Assembly (NCBI GenBank): GCA_036346275.1
Contig: CM070715.1
Location: forward strand, 74,573,667-74,637,666
Source of the DNA: Otatea glauca
Lineage: Eukaryota > Streptophyta > Magnoliopsida > Poales > Poaceae
DNA: 64,000 nt
Direction of reading: 5' to 3'
Shown here in pieces: positions 1-15,700 of the stretch (the stretch's first letter is position 1; the number at the start of each line of letters is the position of its first letter). A program made the translations under genes and the position numbers. The notes below the pieces were generated by a model that saw nothing but the letters and a program-made list of their open reading frames with translations, was not told where the DNA came from and did not search any database.

Positions 1-785
1 CATTTTGAATAATACGTGAGGTCCCCATCATGTCATGTGGTTCCTTTTGCTGTCTGTCCCCAAATGTTTTGGGTTATGGGAAATAGGTCCTTGAATATGT
101 ATTGGATATAAATGACTGCAGATTTTTGGTAAATATTTTTTTTTCCTTGAGAGGACTTGAGTTAGTTGCTTTACCAATAGTTTAAGCACTTTGTCAATAA
201 AATTGAAGGTTCACACTTGAGTGCGCGGTAATCTCATAAGTTCTTTTGTATCATAAGCACTGTTAAGTATAAGCAATGGAGTGAGGCCTGGATAATGACC
301 AAGATTCCTTATAAATAAATAATGTTTAGAATGCAATGAAAAATTCAACTTTTCGAAAAGGATATAGCATCAGATTTGGTCTACGATATGTATATTAAAC
401 AATTTAACATATTGTTGGCTCCTTTACTTTCTAGGAGGGACTATTGACCACCTAGTTTAGTCTTTTCACCAAGGCTTGCCTAGTAGGAATAATTTGACAT
501 TTTTATCCTTGTTTACCATAATTCGAGCAGCAGCACATGGTTCACTATTTCATCCTTGCTTCCATTCATCCATCGTGATATAACTCATGTCTATCTAGGA
601 AAGATGCAATCATAATAGTACACCAGGAACACCACTGCCGAACTCTTCAGCTTTGTTGCTTCTCTTGTTTTATTTCCAGATTCACTTAAAAGATTATTTT
701 ATCACATACTTTTAACCATGTGAGAATTTATGGGTATAGCTCCATCAGTTGTCATTTTGCATCCTTTTCTTTAATTCCTTTGCAG
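1..785 (+). other. Intron sequence upstream of first visible VIH exon
   Basis: This stretch is AT-rich and contains no exon that I can recognise. It precedes the first VIH exon, which begins after a CAG acceptor at 783-785. Plant VIH proteins have roughly 45 more N-terminal residues than are visible here, so the start codon and first exon or exons should lie left of the window. This is read as intron by inference from the gene model. Confidence 0.6.
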
Positions 786-3700
786 ATCATAATATTTGGA
801 GATAAGGTTATCCTCGAGGATCCTATTGAGATGTATGTAATGAGAACTCAGGTTATTAATAACTTATCAATAATTCTTTTCGAGTATAGGTTTATCCACA
901 TTCCTTCCGTAGCATCTTTTGACTGACTAATTTTAGGAGTTACATCTCACTTATCCACAATTTTATTTCAGTTGGCCAAAGTGTGATTGCTTAATTGCCT
1001 TCTATTCGTCTGGTTTTCCTCTTCAAAAGGCTGAGGGTTATGCTGCTTTACGAAGGTATGACTGGCCAGTTCTTTCTATGCTTGTTACTTCTAGGCACAT
1101 ATTCTGTTATCAAACAAGCCTTCGTTCCAAATTATTACTGTACTGAAAGCTATGTCTCATTTTATATAATGTCTTAAAATATTGTTCTTGTAAACATTTA
1201 TGCTAATTTGAATATCAATCACGAGGAACAAAAAGAAGGAATCATACTAAAACTATTTGCTCATATCTCGGTTACCTTAAAACCTAATGATTTTCTACTT
1301 AATGATTATACATGTATACATGCCTAACTGCAGGAGTTACTTTAAAAGTTTTGCTCATCCTTCTTCAAAAATCTTGTGGCTTCTTAAATTCTTATTAAAG
1401 TTTTATACGCATCTAGTTATTTTTGGTCAAAATCCACATGAAACATTGCCATTATTTATCCCTGCAAGGCTGCAATATACCACATTACCAGTCATCACAA
1501 CTCTAGGTGAATATGAGTTGATCAAGAAAAAGCACTGAGAAATTGGGACGTTCACTTATTCGCGTAACCACTGTAATCTTTTTGCCACTAATTTATCTAA
1601 ATAGATCTCGAAATTAGGTAATACCTCACCTTGTCAAAGGTGGAACCTTTTTTCTGAAGTGAATAGAGGTTACCTTCTCTGTTAAGTTCTTGATTTTGAT
1701 TTGTTCATATTTTCCAGTTTTTTGTAATATCAATTCTGACTTGTATGAATGTCAGGCCCTTTTTAGTGAATGAATTGGAGCCACAACACCTCCTTCATGA
1801 CCGCAGAAAAGTATACGAGGTATTGTCATGGAATTTCATTCAATGCCTTCTTTTACGTTCAGTAAAACATACGCTCTTTATTCTCTTAAATACACTCCCA
1901 GGGTAACTTACGTTTTTTTATCTGTACATCATCCCTGTGTGCAAAGTGTTCTGCTTCTGCATGTTATCAAGTTGTTGCTTCATTATAGTTTGGGAAATGA
2001 TTCTCATTTTGTTTTTTCGACTTACAGCTGTTCCCTTTCCTAAACTTTTTTAGGTCCCCAAAACCCTCTACTTTGCACAATGTTCCATAAAAACCCATAT
2101 ATCCTTGAAAGTAGATATGGTCTCCACATGTCAGTTCATAATAACTCAACTTTCTGGAGCACTTCGAGTAGTACTGTATTGGCCCTATTCAGAATTCCAG
2201 ATTATCATTGTTGCCAACAATAGTCAGTTCCTTTCTCTTAAAAGTGGATTTGCCAGAGTACGAGCACTAGGTAGTCTTGGAGTCAGATTTCTTGTTTCAA
2301 TAAATGAAGCTGGGGAGTTTCCCTTCTATCAAAAAAAAAGTAGCCTTGGAGAACAAATGGAAAAAAATTAAAATTATCCTTGAGAAACATTTGTGTTCCC
2401 TCTGTGCATGATGTGGTTACTGTTTATGTGTCAGTGAGCCATCTGACTTTTTTCGGATGATATTCATTTAAAAGCAAGTTATGGATTATGCTATAGTATC
2501 AAAGATGTTCATTTGGTACGCATGTTTATACGTGCGCTGAAGTGTGAAGACTGACAGTGAAAATATTGAATTTTGATATAAAAATATTTCAGCTCGTTGT
2601 GTAGTAGCTTCTTACTTTTCAAGGCCATGGAGGCATGGACTGTACCTGGGGATGAAAACGGGTCGGATATCTCCCACCCGATCCGGAACCGGATCCGGTC
2701 GGGACCGGGACCGGATCCGGATACTTGAATCCGGATTCGGGATCGGATCGGAGCATCCAATATCCGGTAAATACGGGACGGGATCCGGATATTTGGATTT
2801 TTCCTATTCGGATATCCGGATTTTTCCTATTCGGATATCGGATTGGATATTCGGATTTTTCCTATTCAGATATCAGCAAGGCCGAGCCCATTTTCATCAT
2901 ATTTTTTTTTCATATCAGCCCATTTATTCTAACAATTAGTTGGTTCTATTGATCCTCAAGTAGCATATTCTTTCTACGACGTCTATTGAGTTTGATTGAT
3001 ATATAACTTGTTATTATAGTCATATACTCGTATGGTTTTAATTCAATATATGTTACTCCATATATATGTGTATTATCCGTATACCTTTATCCGTTTCCGA
3101 CCCGAATCCGTCACATATCCGTCCCATATCCGTATCCCGAATAACCCGAATCCGTATACGGCTAGCCCGTATCCAGGAAAAAAATATGGGATAGGATACG
3201 GGAAGAGCAATATCCGCCCATATCCGACCCATTTTCACCCCTAACTGTACCAATTAACATTCTAAATATTGTATTTGTATGAACTTATCACGTCTTGTTT
3301 ATCAGACATTCAGACACCACACGTCACCCTTCCTTCAGTTACATTAATTTTCTATTATTTACTGGATGTATTTCTATGATTTTTCATTTACACTTGTGTT
3401 CTTCTCTTTGGATTAATTCTTAAGTGACCTAACTACAATCTCTTTCATGCTTAAGCATCTCGAGAAATATGGAATTCCTGTACCAAATTATGCTCTTGTT
3501 AATAGAGAATATCCATACCAAGTGCTGGACTGCTTCATTGAGCAAGAAGATTTTGTTGAGGTTCATGGAAAGAGATTTTTGAAGCCCTTTGTGGAGAAAC
3601 CTGTTAATGGTAATGTGCCAATATTTACCTAATTAATTTCATTGTGCTACACTGCTATATGCCTCCTTGCACCTGAATATTGTTCTTGTTGGTGCTGGTG

Positions 3701-6700
3701 TGGTTGATTTTGCTGTATGCGAGAAGCAACTAAGCCATTTTTGTATGGGAAAATATGATATTGGGCAAAGAACTGTCTATTTAATCTCTTTATTTTAGTA
3801 CACGTTGTTATTTTATGTTTCACTTATAATGATCAATTACATGCACTTGATTCCTTAATTTTGTGTTTTTATTCCAGGGGATGACCATAGAATAATGATA
3901 TATTATCCTAGTTCTGCTGGTGGTGGAATGAAGGAATTGTTCCGAAAGGTAAAAGGTTTTATTCAACATGCCATTTAAATGTAGCTTGCTACGAACCAAC
4001 TTTAATTCTGTATCTGGCTTACTACAATGACCTGTTTCCCAGGGTTTGTTTAAAACCTATCAATTGCTTAGATGCTTTGGCCTATGGAAAAGGCAAAAGA
4101 TAATATAAGAAAATAATTATCTAGAGTTTAATTTGAAGTCGTTTGTGCTTTGATTTTCTGTGATTTGGGACAAATGGGCCCTTGATTTACCTAATTTATC
4201 TTTACGATAGGGACATGTAAAAATTGAGCTCCTGCATCCTTCAGTGTTTTTAGAAACTAGCTATTTGGACATCAGACATTGTTTGCCTGTTGTCTGTCAG
4301 ACTACCATCCATAACTACTGCATTTTTTTTGGAAAAAACAATATGTAGAAAATTGGAGTGTATGGTGTTAAGAGGACTTCAAAGAGCATTGGTTAGAAAT
4401 TACTTTTGACACCTTGACCTTGATGAAAGTATTTCTTTATGCCCTAAACAATACTGGGATCAATGTAGTTTTAGGAGGCTAGTTTCCTTGCAATTGCTCT
4501 GTGAAGAATTAAAGTATTAGCTCTTCTTTTATATGTTTTTTGTGTCAACAGGTCAGGTGGTTACTAAACAAAAATGGAAACTGAGAAATTTTCTTATTCC
4601 TCATGTATTGTTTTTACATTTCTTGCATTTGGATGGAAATATAAACTTTTTTGTATCGTTGAATAAATGTAGGTTGGTAACCGTTCTAGTGAATTTCATC
4701 CTGATGCCAGGAGAGTGAGGCGTGAAGGATCTTACATTTATGAGGAGTTCATGCCTACTGGTGGGACAGATGTGAAAGTAAGATGCCTTTCACAAGTTTC
4801 TCGTATGTACTGATGTATACTTTAATGACATGTAGCAGCTTACTTCTGCTTTAATGCTTCTGGTGGTTCTTTAAAAAGGTTTCACGAATCTTTCTTATGT
4901 CCCTTTTTATTTTGGAGAGGTCTATCTCCTTTCTATCAGTTTTATATATCTATGGATGATAAGCTTCTCATTAAACATGGAAATATGTCATGTTCACAAA
5001 AGAAAAGGTTTTTGGCCTCTTTTCTATTGATACAAAAAAAAGAGCCACAGTATGCTCAGCTCCTTATATTGGATGCCTTGCCTATTTTGATTCGGCACAT
5101 TCAACAATTCCAAGAGATTTTTGCACTAAAATCATGTCATGCAACATCTACTCTACATATTGTTTCTTATCTAGCTAAACATTTTACAACATGCTTTTCA
5201 GGTTTACACAGTTGGCCCAGGATATGCACATGCTGAGGCACGCAAATCACCAGTTGTTGATGGTGTTGTTATGAGGAACCCAGATGGAAAAGAAGTAAGA
5301 GCTTACCCACTTTCATGTTATTTGTTAAATCCAGACCCACATACTCATTAGTTTGTCTTTTGACTATACTATGGAATTTGCTTCTTGCAAATAGGAACAT
5401 TGATCTAGAATTCTATTTGAGTTGTTATCATTATATGTTTGTATGAAAACTTGCACAGTTATGTTCAAGGGATTGAGGTCACCTCTATGCCTGATGGCTA
5501 TTATCTCTCCCGTCAGAGATCGATTTGGTCTTACTAATCGCCACACTGATGAGACTCCCATGGAGCTTCATTTTGTGACCCCATTCACAACACCCACTTG
5601 ATATCATCACCTTGTTGGGAGTCTACCTCAGCATCACTTGGACTGACATCTTGCTGTCACATCCTTAGTCCTCCCACCAACATACATTACACTACCACAG
5701 TTTGTAGTCATCTTCGGATTCTTCGTTATTTGCGTGAAACCATCTCTCGCTGTCTGTTCTTTCCTCGCACTAGTCCACTACAACTTCAGGCATATTCTGA
5801 TGCGAGTCATGCGACCTAGGCTAGTGATCCCACTGATCGTTAGTCTCTCTTTGCCCATAGTGCTTTCCTTGGTTCTTCTCTTATAGTCTTATTGTCTGGA
5901 AGAGCTGCTGCCCTGCTTGAATGCTAAGGCTGAGTTGAGAGAGATGGCTTTGGTGATTGAGGTTACGGTGGTTACTTGCTGATTTTGGTGTTACTTTTCA
6001 GGGCGATCAATATTACCCATGATCCAGTGAAGCATGAGCTCACTAAACACATTTGTGTGGATGCTTCCTACACACGTTCTCACGTACAGGAACTTGTCAT
6101 CACCCTACAATATTGTGCCCTCGGAGCTACACCTTGCTGTTTTTCACCAATCCACATACCCAAGCGCAACATGTTTTCTACCTCTCCAAACTAAATGTCT
6201 CATATCCACCATGATTATATTGTATATGCATTGCTACCTTCACATTTTTCTACACTTGTACTCTTGTATATCTGCCTCTTTGGGCCCCTTCAATAGTTTT
6301 GGGCTTTGCTGCAACAGGTCCCACCTACAACTAATGAAAAAAAAAATCTCATATTTTTCAAAAATCATTAAATTTGTTGATTGAAATGCACACAAGTTGA
6401 AAAGTGTATTCAAGTGGGCACTTATTTGATAGTATTTGTTATCATTTTGAATTATGCTTCCTGGGTCAAACTTCTTGACATTGTCATTTCTTCCATTCAT
6501 GGACCATGGTTCCATACTGTTCACCTTCTTTACCTTCTTTCCGATTGATCTTTCTTAATTTCATTTTTATTACTTGAAGGTACGGTATCCAGTGCTTTTG
6601 ACACCTACAGAGAAACAAATGGCAAGAGACGTCTGCATTGCTTTCGGACAGATGGTAACACTTCCTTATTTTGTTTATCTCTAGATTTATTTCTAAATAT

Positions 6701-9700
6701 CATGGGAAATTAATACCTAACCTCACTGCATATTGTTTTATTTTGCCTGATTGATTTATTGAAATGATGCTGAAATGGACTTACAATTGCATTTAGTTTC
6801 CTAACAATTGCTTCTGTTTGGGTTTTGCTTAGTAGTTGACTAGTCTTTGCAGCACTTAACAATCCAAATACATGGCTTCATAACTTGAGTTTCTACCCTC
6901 CTTTTTTCTACAAAAAAAAGAAAAATCATACACTATCACACTAGACTTTATTTTAGTTTTGAATACTATCACTTTATAATAACTCAATAAGTAATGCTGC
7001 TAAATTATTGTGCTATTAATTTAGTACTATTTTAGAAAGGGAGTATATGTACACCATACATTATGTTCTAGAGTTCTAAATACTTGTTCGTATCATTTTT
7101 TCCATTTCCTACCTTGCCTGTTGTCTCCTCTTTTCATCTTTCATTCGTGCTGGTTGTACCTTAAGAATCTCATTCATTCCTAATTCGCATTAATAATGTC
7201 ATATTTTTTTTGTCTGGCATCTTGCTGGACAATGGACCATCAAAAACCTTTTTTCTCTCTCAATATTTTCTTAATTTTCTACGCTTTAGATACTTTCCAA
7301 GAATTGGCTATGCTGCTGATTTTTTTTCTCCTGATAACTTTTTGCATCATCATATTGTTTCTTAATTTTCCTTTTTATGTTCTGAGGTATGGCCTTGTTT
7401 TCTATAGGTTTGTGGTTTTGATCTCTTAAGGTGTGATGGAAGATCGTATGTTTGTGATGTTAATGGATGGAGCTTTGTAAAGAACTCACACAAGTAATTT
7501 CTTTAATGCTCATTTTCTTTACATGGAAAAAATGTCTATTAGGTTTGCTGAGTGCTGAAATGTTTGGATAAAATTTTCTATAATCCAGGTACTATGATGA
7601 TGCTGCATGTATCTTGCGAAAAATATTTCTTGATGCAAAAGCTCCGCATCTTTCGTCGACCATCCCTCCAAACCTTCCTTGGAAATCGAATGAACCAGTT
7701 CAGTCCACTGAAGGTCTTACACGACAGGGAAGTGGAATCATTGGTACATTTGGGCAGTCAGAAGAACTACGCTGTGTCATTGTTGTGATACGCCAGTAAG
7801 GATATTACTGCTGCTTTGGTTTTATTGAATGATAACCGCTAGTGCTATATCTTGACATTACATATCTGTTTAGTGGCGATCGGACACCAAAACAGAAAGT
7901 GAAATTGAAAGTTACAGAGGAAAAGCTCCTGAATTTGATGTTAAAGTACAATGGTGGAAAGCCAAGAGCTGAGGTACCCTCTTTGCTGAATCTAAAGTTT
8001 TAGTTAACCTACTGGTGCTCAAATTGAATCACCGTTTTGTGCTGTCCTTGCAGACAAAACTGAAAAGTGCCGTACAATTGCAAGACTTGCTAGATGCCAC
8101 TCGACAACTCGTACCACCAACTAGGTATGGTGTGCTGGAATAAGTAATTTAATCCGAGTATTTACAGAATTGCAAAATTGCTTAATTGGATATGCTTCCC
8201 TACTTTATTAGTACCTGTTGTACCTGTATGTTCTGTTACTGCCTTACTGGCTTGCTGCATTGCTCAAACGTGCTATTTTGGTCTTTTGTTTGTTCAATTG
8301 TAATTTTGTGTTAAATCTGGAAAACCAATGAATGTTTTGTATCTTTAGGTCTGGTCAGGAGAGTGATAGTGATGCCGAAGATTTGGAGCATGTTGAAAAG
8401 CTTCGTCAAGTCAAAGCAGTACTGGAGGAGGTAATTTTTCTTATTATTCAAATCTTCCTCTGCATGACATTTTCTATGGACATGTTAAATGTTGGATATC
8501 TCTACACTAGAGGGGTGCCTAATGCAAACTAATAGCTAGGTGCAACCATGCAAATCACTTCAGTTTGGCATCAAATAAGCACAACAGATTCTCAAAAACT
8601 CAAAAGGGGTAGTCCCTTATTTAGTATACATACATATAAAATTATAATTCAAATTCAATATGTGCTAGAAGAAACAAGGAGAAATTTCTGATTAACTAAA
8701 AATTAAAATGGAAATAGAAGCTACTACGTTTACGTCCGCTGATTGAGTCATTGAGTTTACATGTGAAATTTAATGGTTGGTGGACGCTTCATAGACCTCA
8801 TCAATTTGTTAACAATTTTTTGTGTTGATTTGATGCCTAAACCAAAGTCGCTTACATAATTGTTCCTAGCTATTGTTTTGCACTAACACATGGATGTGTT
8901 CAGTGTGATTCTTGCTAGTTACTGCAGAAGTACATTAGCAGTCCTTGCTGTCAGTTCAGGATTTCATTCCTACTGGCAGGCATGAATTCTATCTACCATT
9001 GCCGCTGTAAGCTTTTAATTTGCAAATTGGTAGAATGCGTTGATAATTTCTTCTTTTTGCCTCGCCATATGAGTTATAGGCACATGTTGTTAGAACTATG
9101 TTGAGTATTAACTATTAAGTTGATTCAAAAATTAAGAGGAAGATAAGGATTTTTTTTCTTGGAGCTATAATAAGCCTACCAATTTATTCACCTATTCTTT
9201 TTCTAGTTGTAAATGGAAGAAGACAACCATAAATTATCATATATATATATCTTCATCTCATATTAGCACCAACTTAATGGAAAAAGAACACAACTGTTTG
9301 TACCATATATCCTTCAGTCTTCTAAAGGATGCTGGCACATATGCCGTGAAAAGTTTACATCAGTCTTTTAAAGGATGCTGACATCTAATTACTTCTACTA
9401 TTATTGCAATACTAGGGTGGGCACTTCTCTGGTATATATCGGAAAGTGCAGCTAAAGCCACTGAAATGGGTTAAAGTTCCAAAATTTAATGGTGATGGTG
9501 GAGATGATCGGCCAATTGAAGCTCTGATGATTCTGAAATATGGTGGTGTGCTCACTCATGCGGGGAGAAAGCAGGTTTTCGACCCATAATTTTGACTGAG
9601 TTATGAAATATTAGTTATTATATCTTGTCATGTCAAATGTTCTTATGAGTTTAATATTTATTTGAGCTTATTCATTTCCATGATCTAATTTAAAATTAGT

Positions 9701-12700
9701 AGGTAGTACACTCGGTATAGAAGTTTTAGTGATAGTGACTGATCTAGAAGAATAATACAGCCTCTTGCTATGCCCTGTTGCAGTGGTTCCTTTTGAACAC
9801 CTTTTACTTATATATATATATATATATATTGCACATATAAATGCTACTTTTACTGATACATATATGAAATTGACATTGATGTTATAAATATTTCTATGTT
9901 AGATGTGTTTCATGTCCAAAATATTGGTAAAAAACTAAAAATTTGTCCAGCATATTTTAGTGCCTATATTAATAACAAATTGATTTATTCGAGTGTAGGT
10001 AATAAAACATATGCATCATGGTTATTAAGGCGTCACATAAGCGGTAAGGCGGACCGGGGGGCTTCGCCACACCGTCACCTTTCCGGAGGTGGGTGTGGCG
10101 TCCGCCTCATGGCCGTGGCGTTGCTTACGCGATGATGAGGCGTCGTCTGGCGTCGCGGAGGCTTGAGGCAGATGCCATACATTGGGTGAGCAAAGGTTGG
10201 AGCGATTCACATTAGAATACCCAGCGCCACCCGCCGCTTGTCCCCATCTGATCCGGCGCGGGAGCCACCGTGCCGCCACCTCCTTTGCTCTATCTGCTAC
10301 ACCAGCCATCCATGTACGTCGTCCTCCCCGCCGGCCTCCCTCTCTTATCTCCGCCAGTCACCGGTCGCCAGATCCCCCTCTTCTCTCCACCCTCCTCCCT
10401 GTTGTCCTCTATCTACTCTGTTTTGAAGATTGACTAGCTCTGTTGATCTGATGCCTGCTGCCTGCGATAGGATTGAGGAATGAGGGAGAGGGAGAAATAG
10501 AATGCTGAGGGAGAGTGAGAAATATATTAGTCTCATGGTGTGCTAGTGCTACTGCTATGCTCAGTTCCTACATGAGGGAAAAATTATACATACATTGAGA
10601 CATACTTAGGTTGTTAGGATATGTGTATGGCGACGTCTCGCTGCACGCCTTAAGCACTTTGGTGGTAAAAAGGTGGTGAGTCGCCTCGCCTCGCCTTATC
10701 GCTTTAATAACCTTGATATGCATTTATTTATAAATTTGTTAGAATCTATGATTCATATGATTCGATAAACCACTAATTACTGAATAACATTACTTTCTGT
10801 ATGAAGCACCATTTTCTGTTATTTCAACTAATCTTATGTTAAATGAGCTACTTGCCAAATTTGGATACGACAAGAACAAATTTTATGCAGTCACATTAGT
10901 AATCAATATGTATCTAGTGTAATGATTTTTTTTATGCTTTTCATTCAGGCAGAGGAGTTGGGAAGGTTCTTCAGAAATAACATCTATCCAGGTTCATGTC
11001 CACATTCTTGTTGTTTCTAATATCTTGTGAGAGAGGTTAAATAACTGACTTATTCGGAATGAGAATATTTATTTTATTACAATCTTGCGCTTATCTCTAT
11101 ATTGAATGTTCTTTTCAAGAGAATTGTGTTGGAGATGCCTAATCTTGGGCAGTTGTGCTGCCACTTAGGTCCCTACTCCCTAAACCGCAAAATCGTCTTG
11201 GCGGGCTCCTAATCTTGAACTTTGTGCCACTTAGGTCGCTACAACGATTTTAATTGTGAAATTTTCTAATGTGACAACATAGTTTGGATATAGATGACTT
11301 CAGTGGCAGGTCTTAAGTGGTTGATTGATGCATGTTGGAGTCATTGGATGCCACATGCTCATAATTGTTATAAAACTGATAAATAATCATAGAACTCCAT
11401 TTCCACTTTATATTTACAACTTATTTGGATACTTAAATATTTGTTTGATATTTACATCAATTATGTTTTTAAACATTTCTACATCAGCAATTTTGTAAGT
11501 CCACAGATCTAGGTGGCATATTTACCAAGTTTTAGGGACCTACCAGGGCGATTTTGAAGTTTACAGACCTTCAGTGCAATTTTTCTTGAATTATAAAATG
11601 CAATTGGAATCTTGCATTATTTTCTAGGCAATGGTTTGTAGGGAAAAGTAGTTTTATGACGAGTAGAAGTTCGTTGTAGTTTCACTTGAATAAGGATGAT
11701 GTTTGCCATGCATATGAGCTTCAGTTTTGTTCAAATCTTTTTAACAATTCACTGTTTTTTCATAGAAATGTGCTCTCCATATAAGACTTGTTTGTGTTGC
11801 ATAATCAGCTTCTACCATCTTGGGTTTCTTTTTGAAGTATATTCCTTGTATTTGAAGATGTTTACTGACTAGCATGATATCCTAAATTAGGTGAAGGAAC
11901 AGGTTTGCTTCGACTTCATAGCACTTACAGACATGATTTAAAAATATACAGTTCAGATGAAGGACGTGTACAGGTATACTTTTAGCTGTCCTTTTCAATC
12001 CTTAGCCCATTTGAAATAGTCCCATTTGAATCCTTTGAAACTGGCTTCTAGAGTATTATTATTTTTGATTTAGATGTGACAAACAAGGTTTAGGCAATTC
12101 ATACTTGCTGATAGGATTGTTATTGTTCACAAATCAAATACTTATGTCCAGTGGTGACTAGCCCAACACCTGCTTATGTTTAAACTATCAAAAGTGTAGG
12201 ACAGTGGCATGATGGCTCCAACATAACTGAAAGCCACTGAAAACTGCTTTGATTCATCCATCCAACTAGTGATCAGTGTCATTTGCTCTCTTCTGGTAAT
12301 GTTGAATAGTCTGTTTGATCATAATATATCTGGATATGTCATCAAGGGCTGGAAAAAAAAGCTCGTTGGTGGGACTCGTTGGCTCAGTTCAAAATTGCTC
12401 AAATTACACTCGTTCATTGGTTAAATATTGAAATGAATCAATTTCAAATGAAATTGGATATTGCTCTGGCTCGGCTCGTTAGCTCGATTCTAAAAATACT
12501 TCCAAGCTATTAATAAAATGATATTAAATCAAACTGTGTCAATTTCAGAAAAAGCTCGAAAAAATCACGACTTTGCTCGATTTCCACCCCATCATGATCC
12601 AAAAGCACCTGGTCACCCTAATTTGGTCAAAATTAATTTAAATCACTATTTTTGTGTGATACTCGGTGGTTTTTCTTCAGTGGATGCTACTCATTGTACC

Positions 12701-15700
12701 CCAGCTAGTTCGAATATTTGACGATTTCCCAGCATTAATTGTCAAGATACCCGTTGGGGAAATATATTATTGTCGTAGTCTTGTAGATAAAACTATAGAT
12801 CCAAGCCGAGCATATGCTTGTAGTGGTACTTCGATAAATTACACTTTCCCTTGGATACTTTGACACAAGTTGTAGAAACCCTAGGTTTTGCTAAAAGTTG
12901 CACTTGAACCCATAAATATAGAAATTTTGTAGCTGAAAGTCCTATTATTCTAGTATTAGGAATTTTTTTTTGAGGAAGATCACCGTAAGCATAACATTGA
13001 AACTAGGGTTTCTGACTTTCTGCAACTCGTGTTAAAGTGCATGTGGGTATGTGTAATTTCCTCTGGTAATGTTAATAGTCACTCCTAATTAGTATGTTCA
13101 TGATGTATTTGTCAGATGTCTGCAGCAGCATTTGCCAAAGGCCTTCTTGATTTGGAAGGGCAACTAACTCCCATACTGGTCTGTTGCTTATGGTCTAGCA
13201 GATCCATTTTGTTGCTTAATTCCGTGTCTATCTCAAATTTATCTTTTGTACTAACTTCCTCAGGTCTCTCTAGTAAGTAAAGATTCATCTATGCTAGACG
13301 GACTGGAAGATGCTAGCATTGAGATGGATGAAGCAAAGGTTTGTTTCCATATTTGATAAACATACTGTATTTGTTGATAAAGTTTCTTGGATTCAAACAG
13401 TCATCTGATGTTTCGGGAAAGGAAAACACTTGCACACACTTTTGTGACTAAGATTTTTAGCTTGAGATATACCAAACACCACCATGTCAAACATTTCCAT
13501 ATACAGCACAATTAGATGTTCCTTAATGTTTGTTTTGATCTTGCCAATTTTCCTACCACCCTCTTGCTTGTCTTAAATATCACATGAATTTAGTTCATCA
13601 TTTATTCTTACCAAAAGTTAAAAATAAACTGACCTTTTCAGGCTAGATTGAATGAGATCATCATTTCAAATGCTAAAGCAAAGAATACCGATGAACCGGT
13701 GGAGTTTCCATGGATGGTTGATGGTGCAGGACTGCCTGCAAATGCTTCTCAACTTCTCCCTAAGATGGTAAAGTACTTTAATTAGATATAGGCTAGATCT
13801 TTATTTTTAAGCATCTCTTACAGAAGTAGTATAAGTCATATTATTTGTGTCAATGATGTGCTTATTGGTTTGCTTCATTTGTTTTGAAATTCATTTTTCT
13901 CACTTCTTTCAATTTTGACAAGCATATGTTATTTTCTTGTTAGTAGTTATTTGTTCCCATATAGAGTTTAGTTTCGCTTGATCTCTAGACATTAGGAAAA
14001 AAAACTTTTTGTTCCTGTCCTTTCTAATTTTGCTATGTGCAAGCTTGTCAAGTATTGATATTAGTTGTACAATTCTACAATTGTATTTCTATGGAGCAAC
14101 TTGTGTGGCTAGCTACATAGGATCATGATGCTAACCTGCGATTTTATTTCTATTTCCAGTCCTATAATTTAATTGTAAGTAAATTAATTCTTATGCTGTT
14201 CTTGCATTAACTAGGAACATGCCAAATGCTGTTGTTGTATGTTTTACTTTTACTTTACGATTATACAATATAAGGCTTTAAGCCTTTTACATGAAATTGA
14301 CTTATTTACTTTGTGATTGCTGCCTTTATTAATTTTGTAGCAACATTGTTAATGTGGAAACTTCAAACATACTCAGGAATAGGTTTTAATAAGAAAAGGC
14401 AACCTTGGAACATATTGGACTTTCTCATGTAGGCTAGTCTTCTTTTTGAAAGAAAAGGGAAAGAAAAGTACAGTGAATAAAAACTGAAAGTGCCAATCGT
14501 GTACAATTTTGTATATTGAGGTGAATGAAAGTAAATAATGAGAAAGGTAAGTTCACCTTCACCTCAAACCAGTGCGTTAGTGGCCAACTGCCAATTCTTT
14601 GGTGGGATGGGTTTATGCTGGGTAGGTCTTTACCTGAATCACGAAATTAATGAGTTGACGCAAAGTGAATCAATGTTGAAAAATTCACGATAGTGCAGGA
14701 TGTAATGGATGCCAATTGGTGGGTTAGTATCACAGTCTAGTAAGAGTCTTCAATCTGTAGTCTGATGAGAGTCCGTGTTAAGAGTTTAGTTGTAATGTTA
14801 GCACTATAAATACAGGGTGAGGTCCTAGGGACACATAATTTTTACCTTAATTGCTACAATCTCACACAATTATTCAGAGGATACATGCAGATATGTAAAA
14901 TGTGTTAGCCAAGTCCCTGTAAAGTTTCAGTACAGAAAACCTGAAGGTGTTTGTGCTAGATTCATCAAGTTTCTAAGCTGCATACTATTCTACTGTCATG
15001 AATAATGATTTTATAATTCTTTGTTCCCTTATTTTACTTTGATTAGGCCAAGTTGACGAAAGAAGTAACTGCACAAGTCAAGCTACTTGCTGAAGGTGAA
15101 GATGAGAAGCTTGCGTTGACAAGCTCATTTCCTAGATATGATCAAGCAAAGGCTCTTGGGAAAACAACAATTGATGTGGCTCGTATTGCTGCTGGGTTGC
15201 CTTGTGGGAGTGAAAGCTTCCTCTTGATGTTTGCTCGATGGAGAAAACTTGAGAGAGATTTATATAATGAAAGAAAGGAGTGAGTAAAGTGTTTTACCTT
15301 TATAAATAGTTTTTTTATCATTGAGTTCACCTTTGCACTCAGTTCACTCATGGTGCTTCATAAATCAATGCAGCCGATTTGACATTACACAGATTCCAGA
15401 TGTCTATGACTCCTGCAAGTAAGTATTTGCCTTATTTAATGAGGACAAATTAATTGTTCTTTTTTCAAATGTAACATTCAATCTAATGCTTGGCATCCAT
15501 TTGAAATGATTAGTGTCTTTTCAAGTGCCTAAATACTTAATATGACATAAAGATATTCAACGTTTACAGTTCTAGAATACAGAAAGAAAATGTGCTCAAC
15601 AAAGTTGATAGAAACTTTGAAATAGGATGTGCAATTATCTTCCTATATATAATATGCTTATTTTTTGAATCTTCAAGATCATTTACATCACCATACAACT

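Noticed and set aside
12348..12510. Possible hAT-like end (GGGCTGGAAAAAAAAGCTCG followed by GGCTCG motifs)
   Set aside because: The motif resembles one end of a hAT-type element, but no matching inverted end or 8-bp duplication was found.
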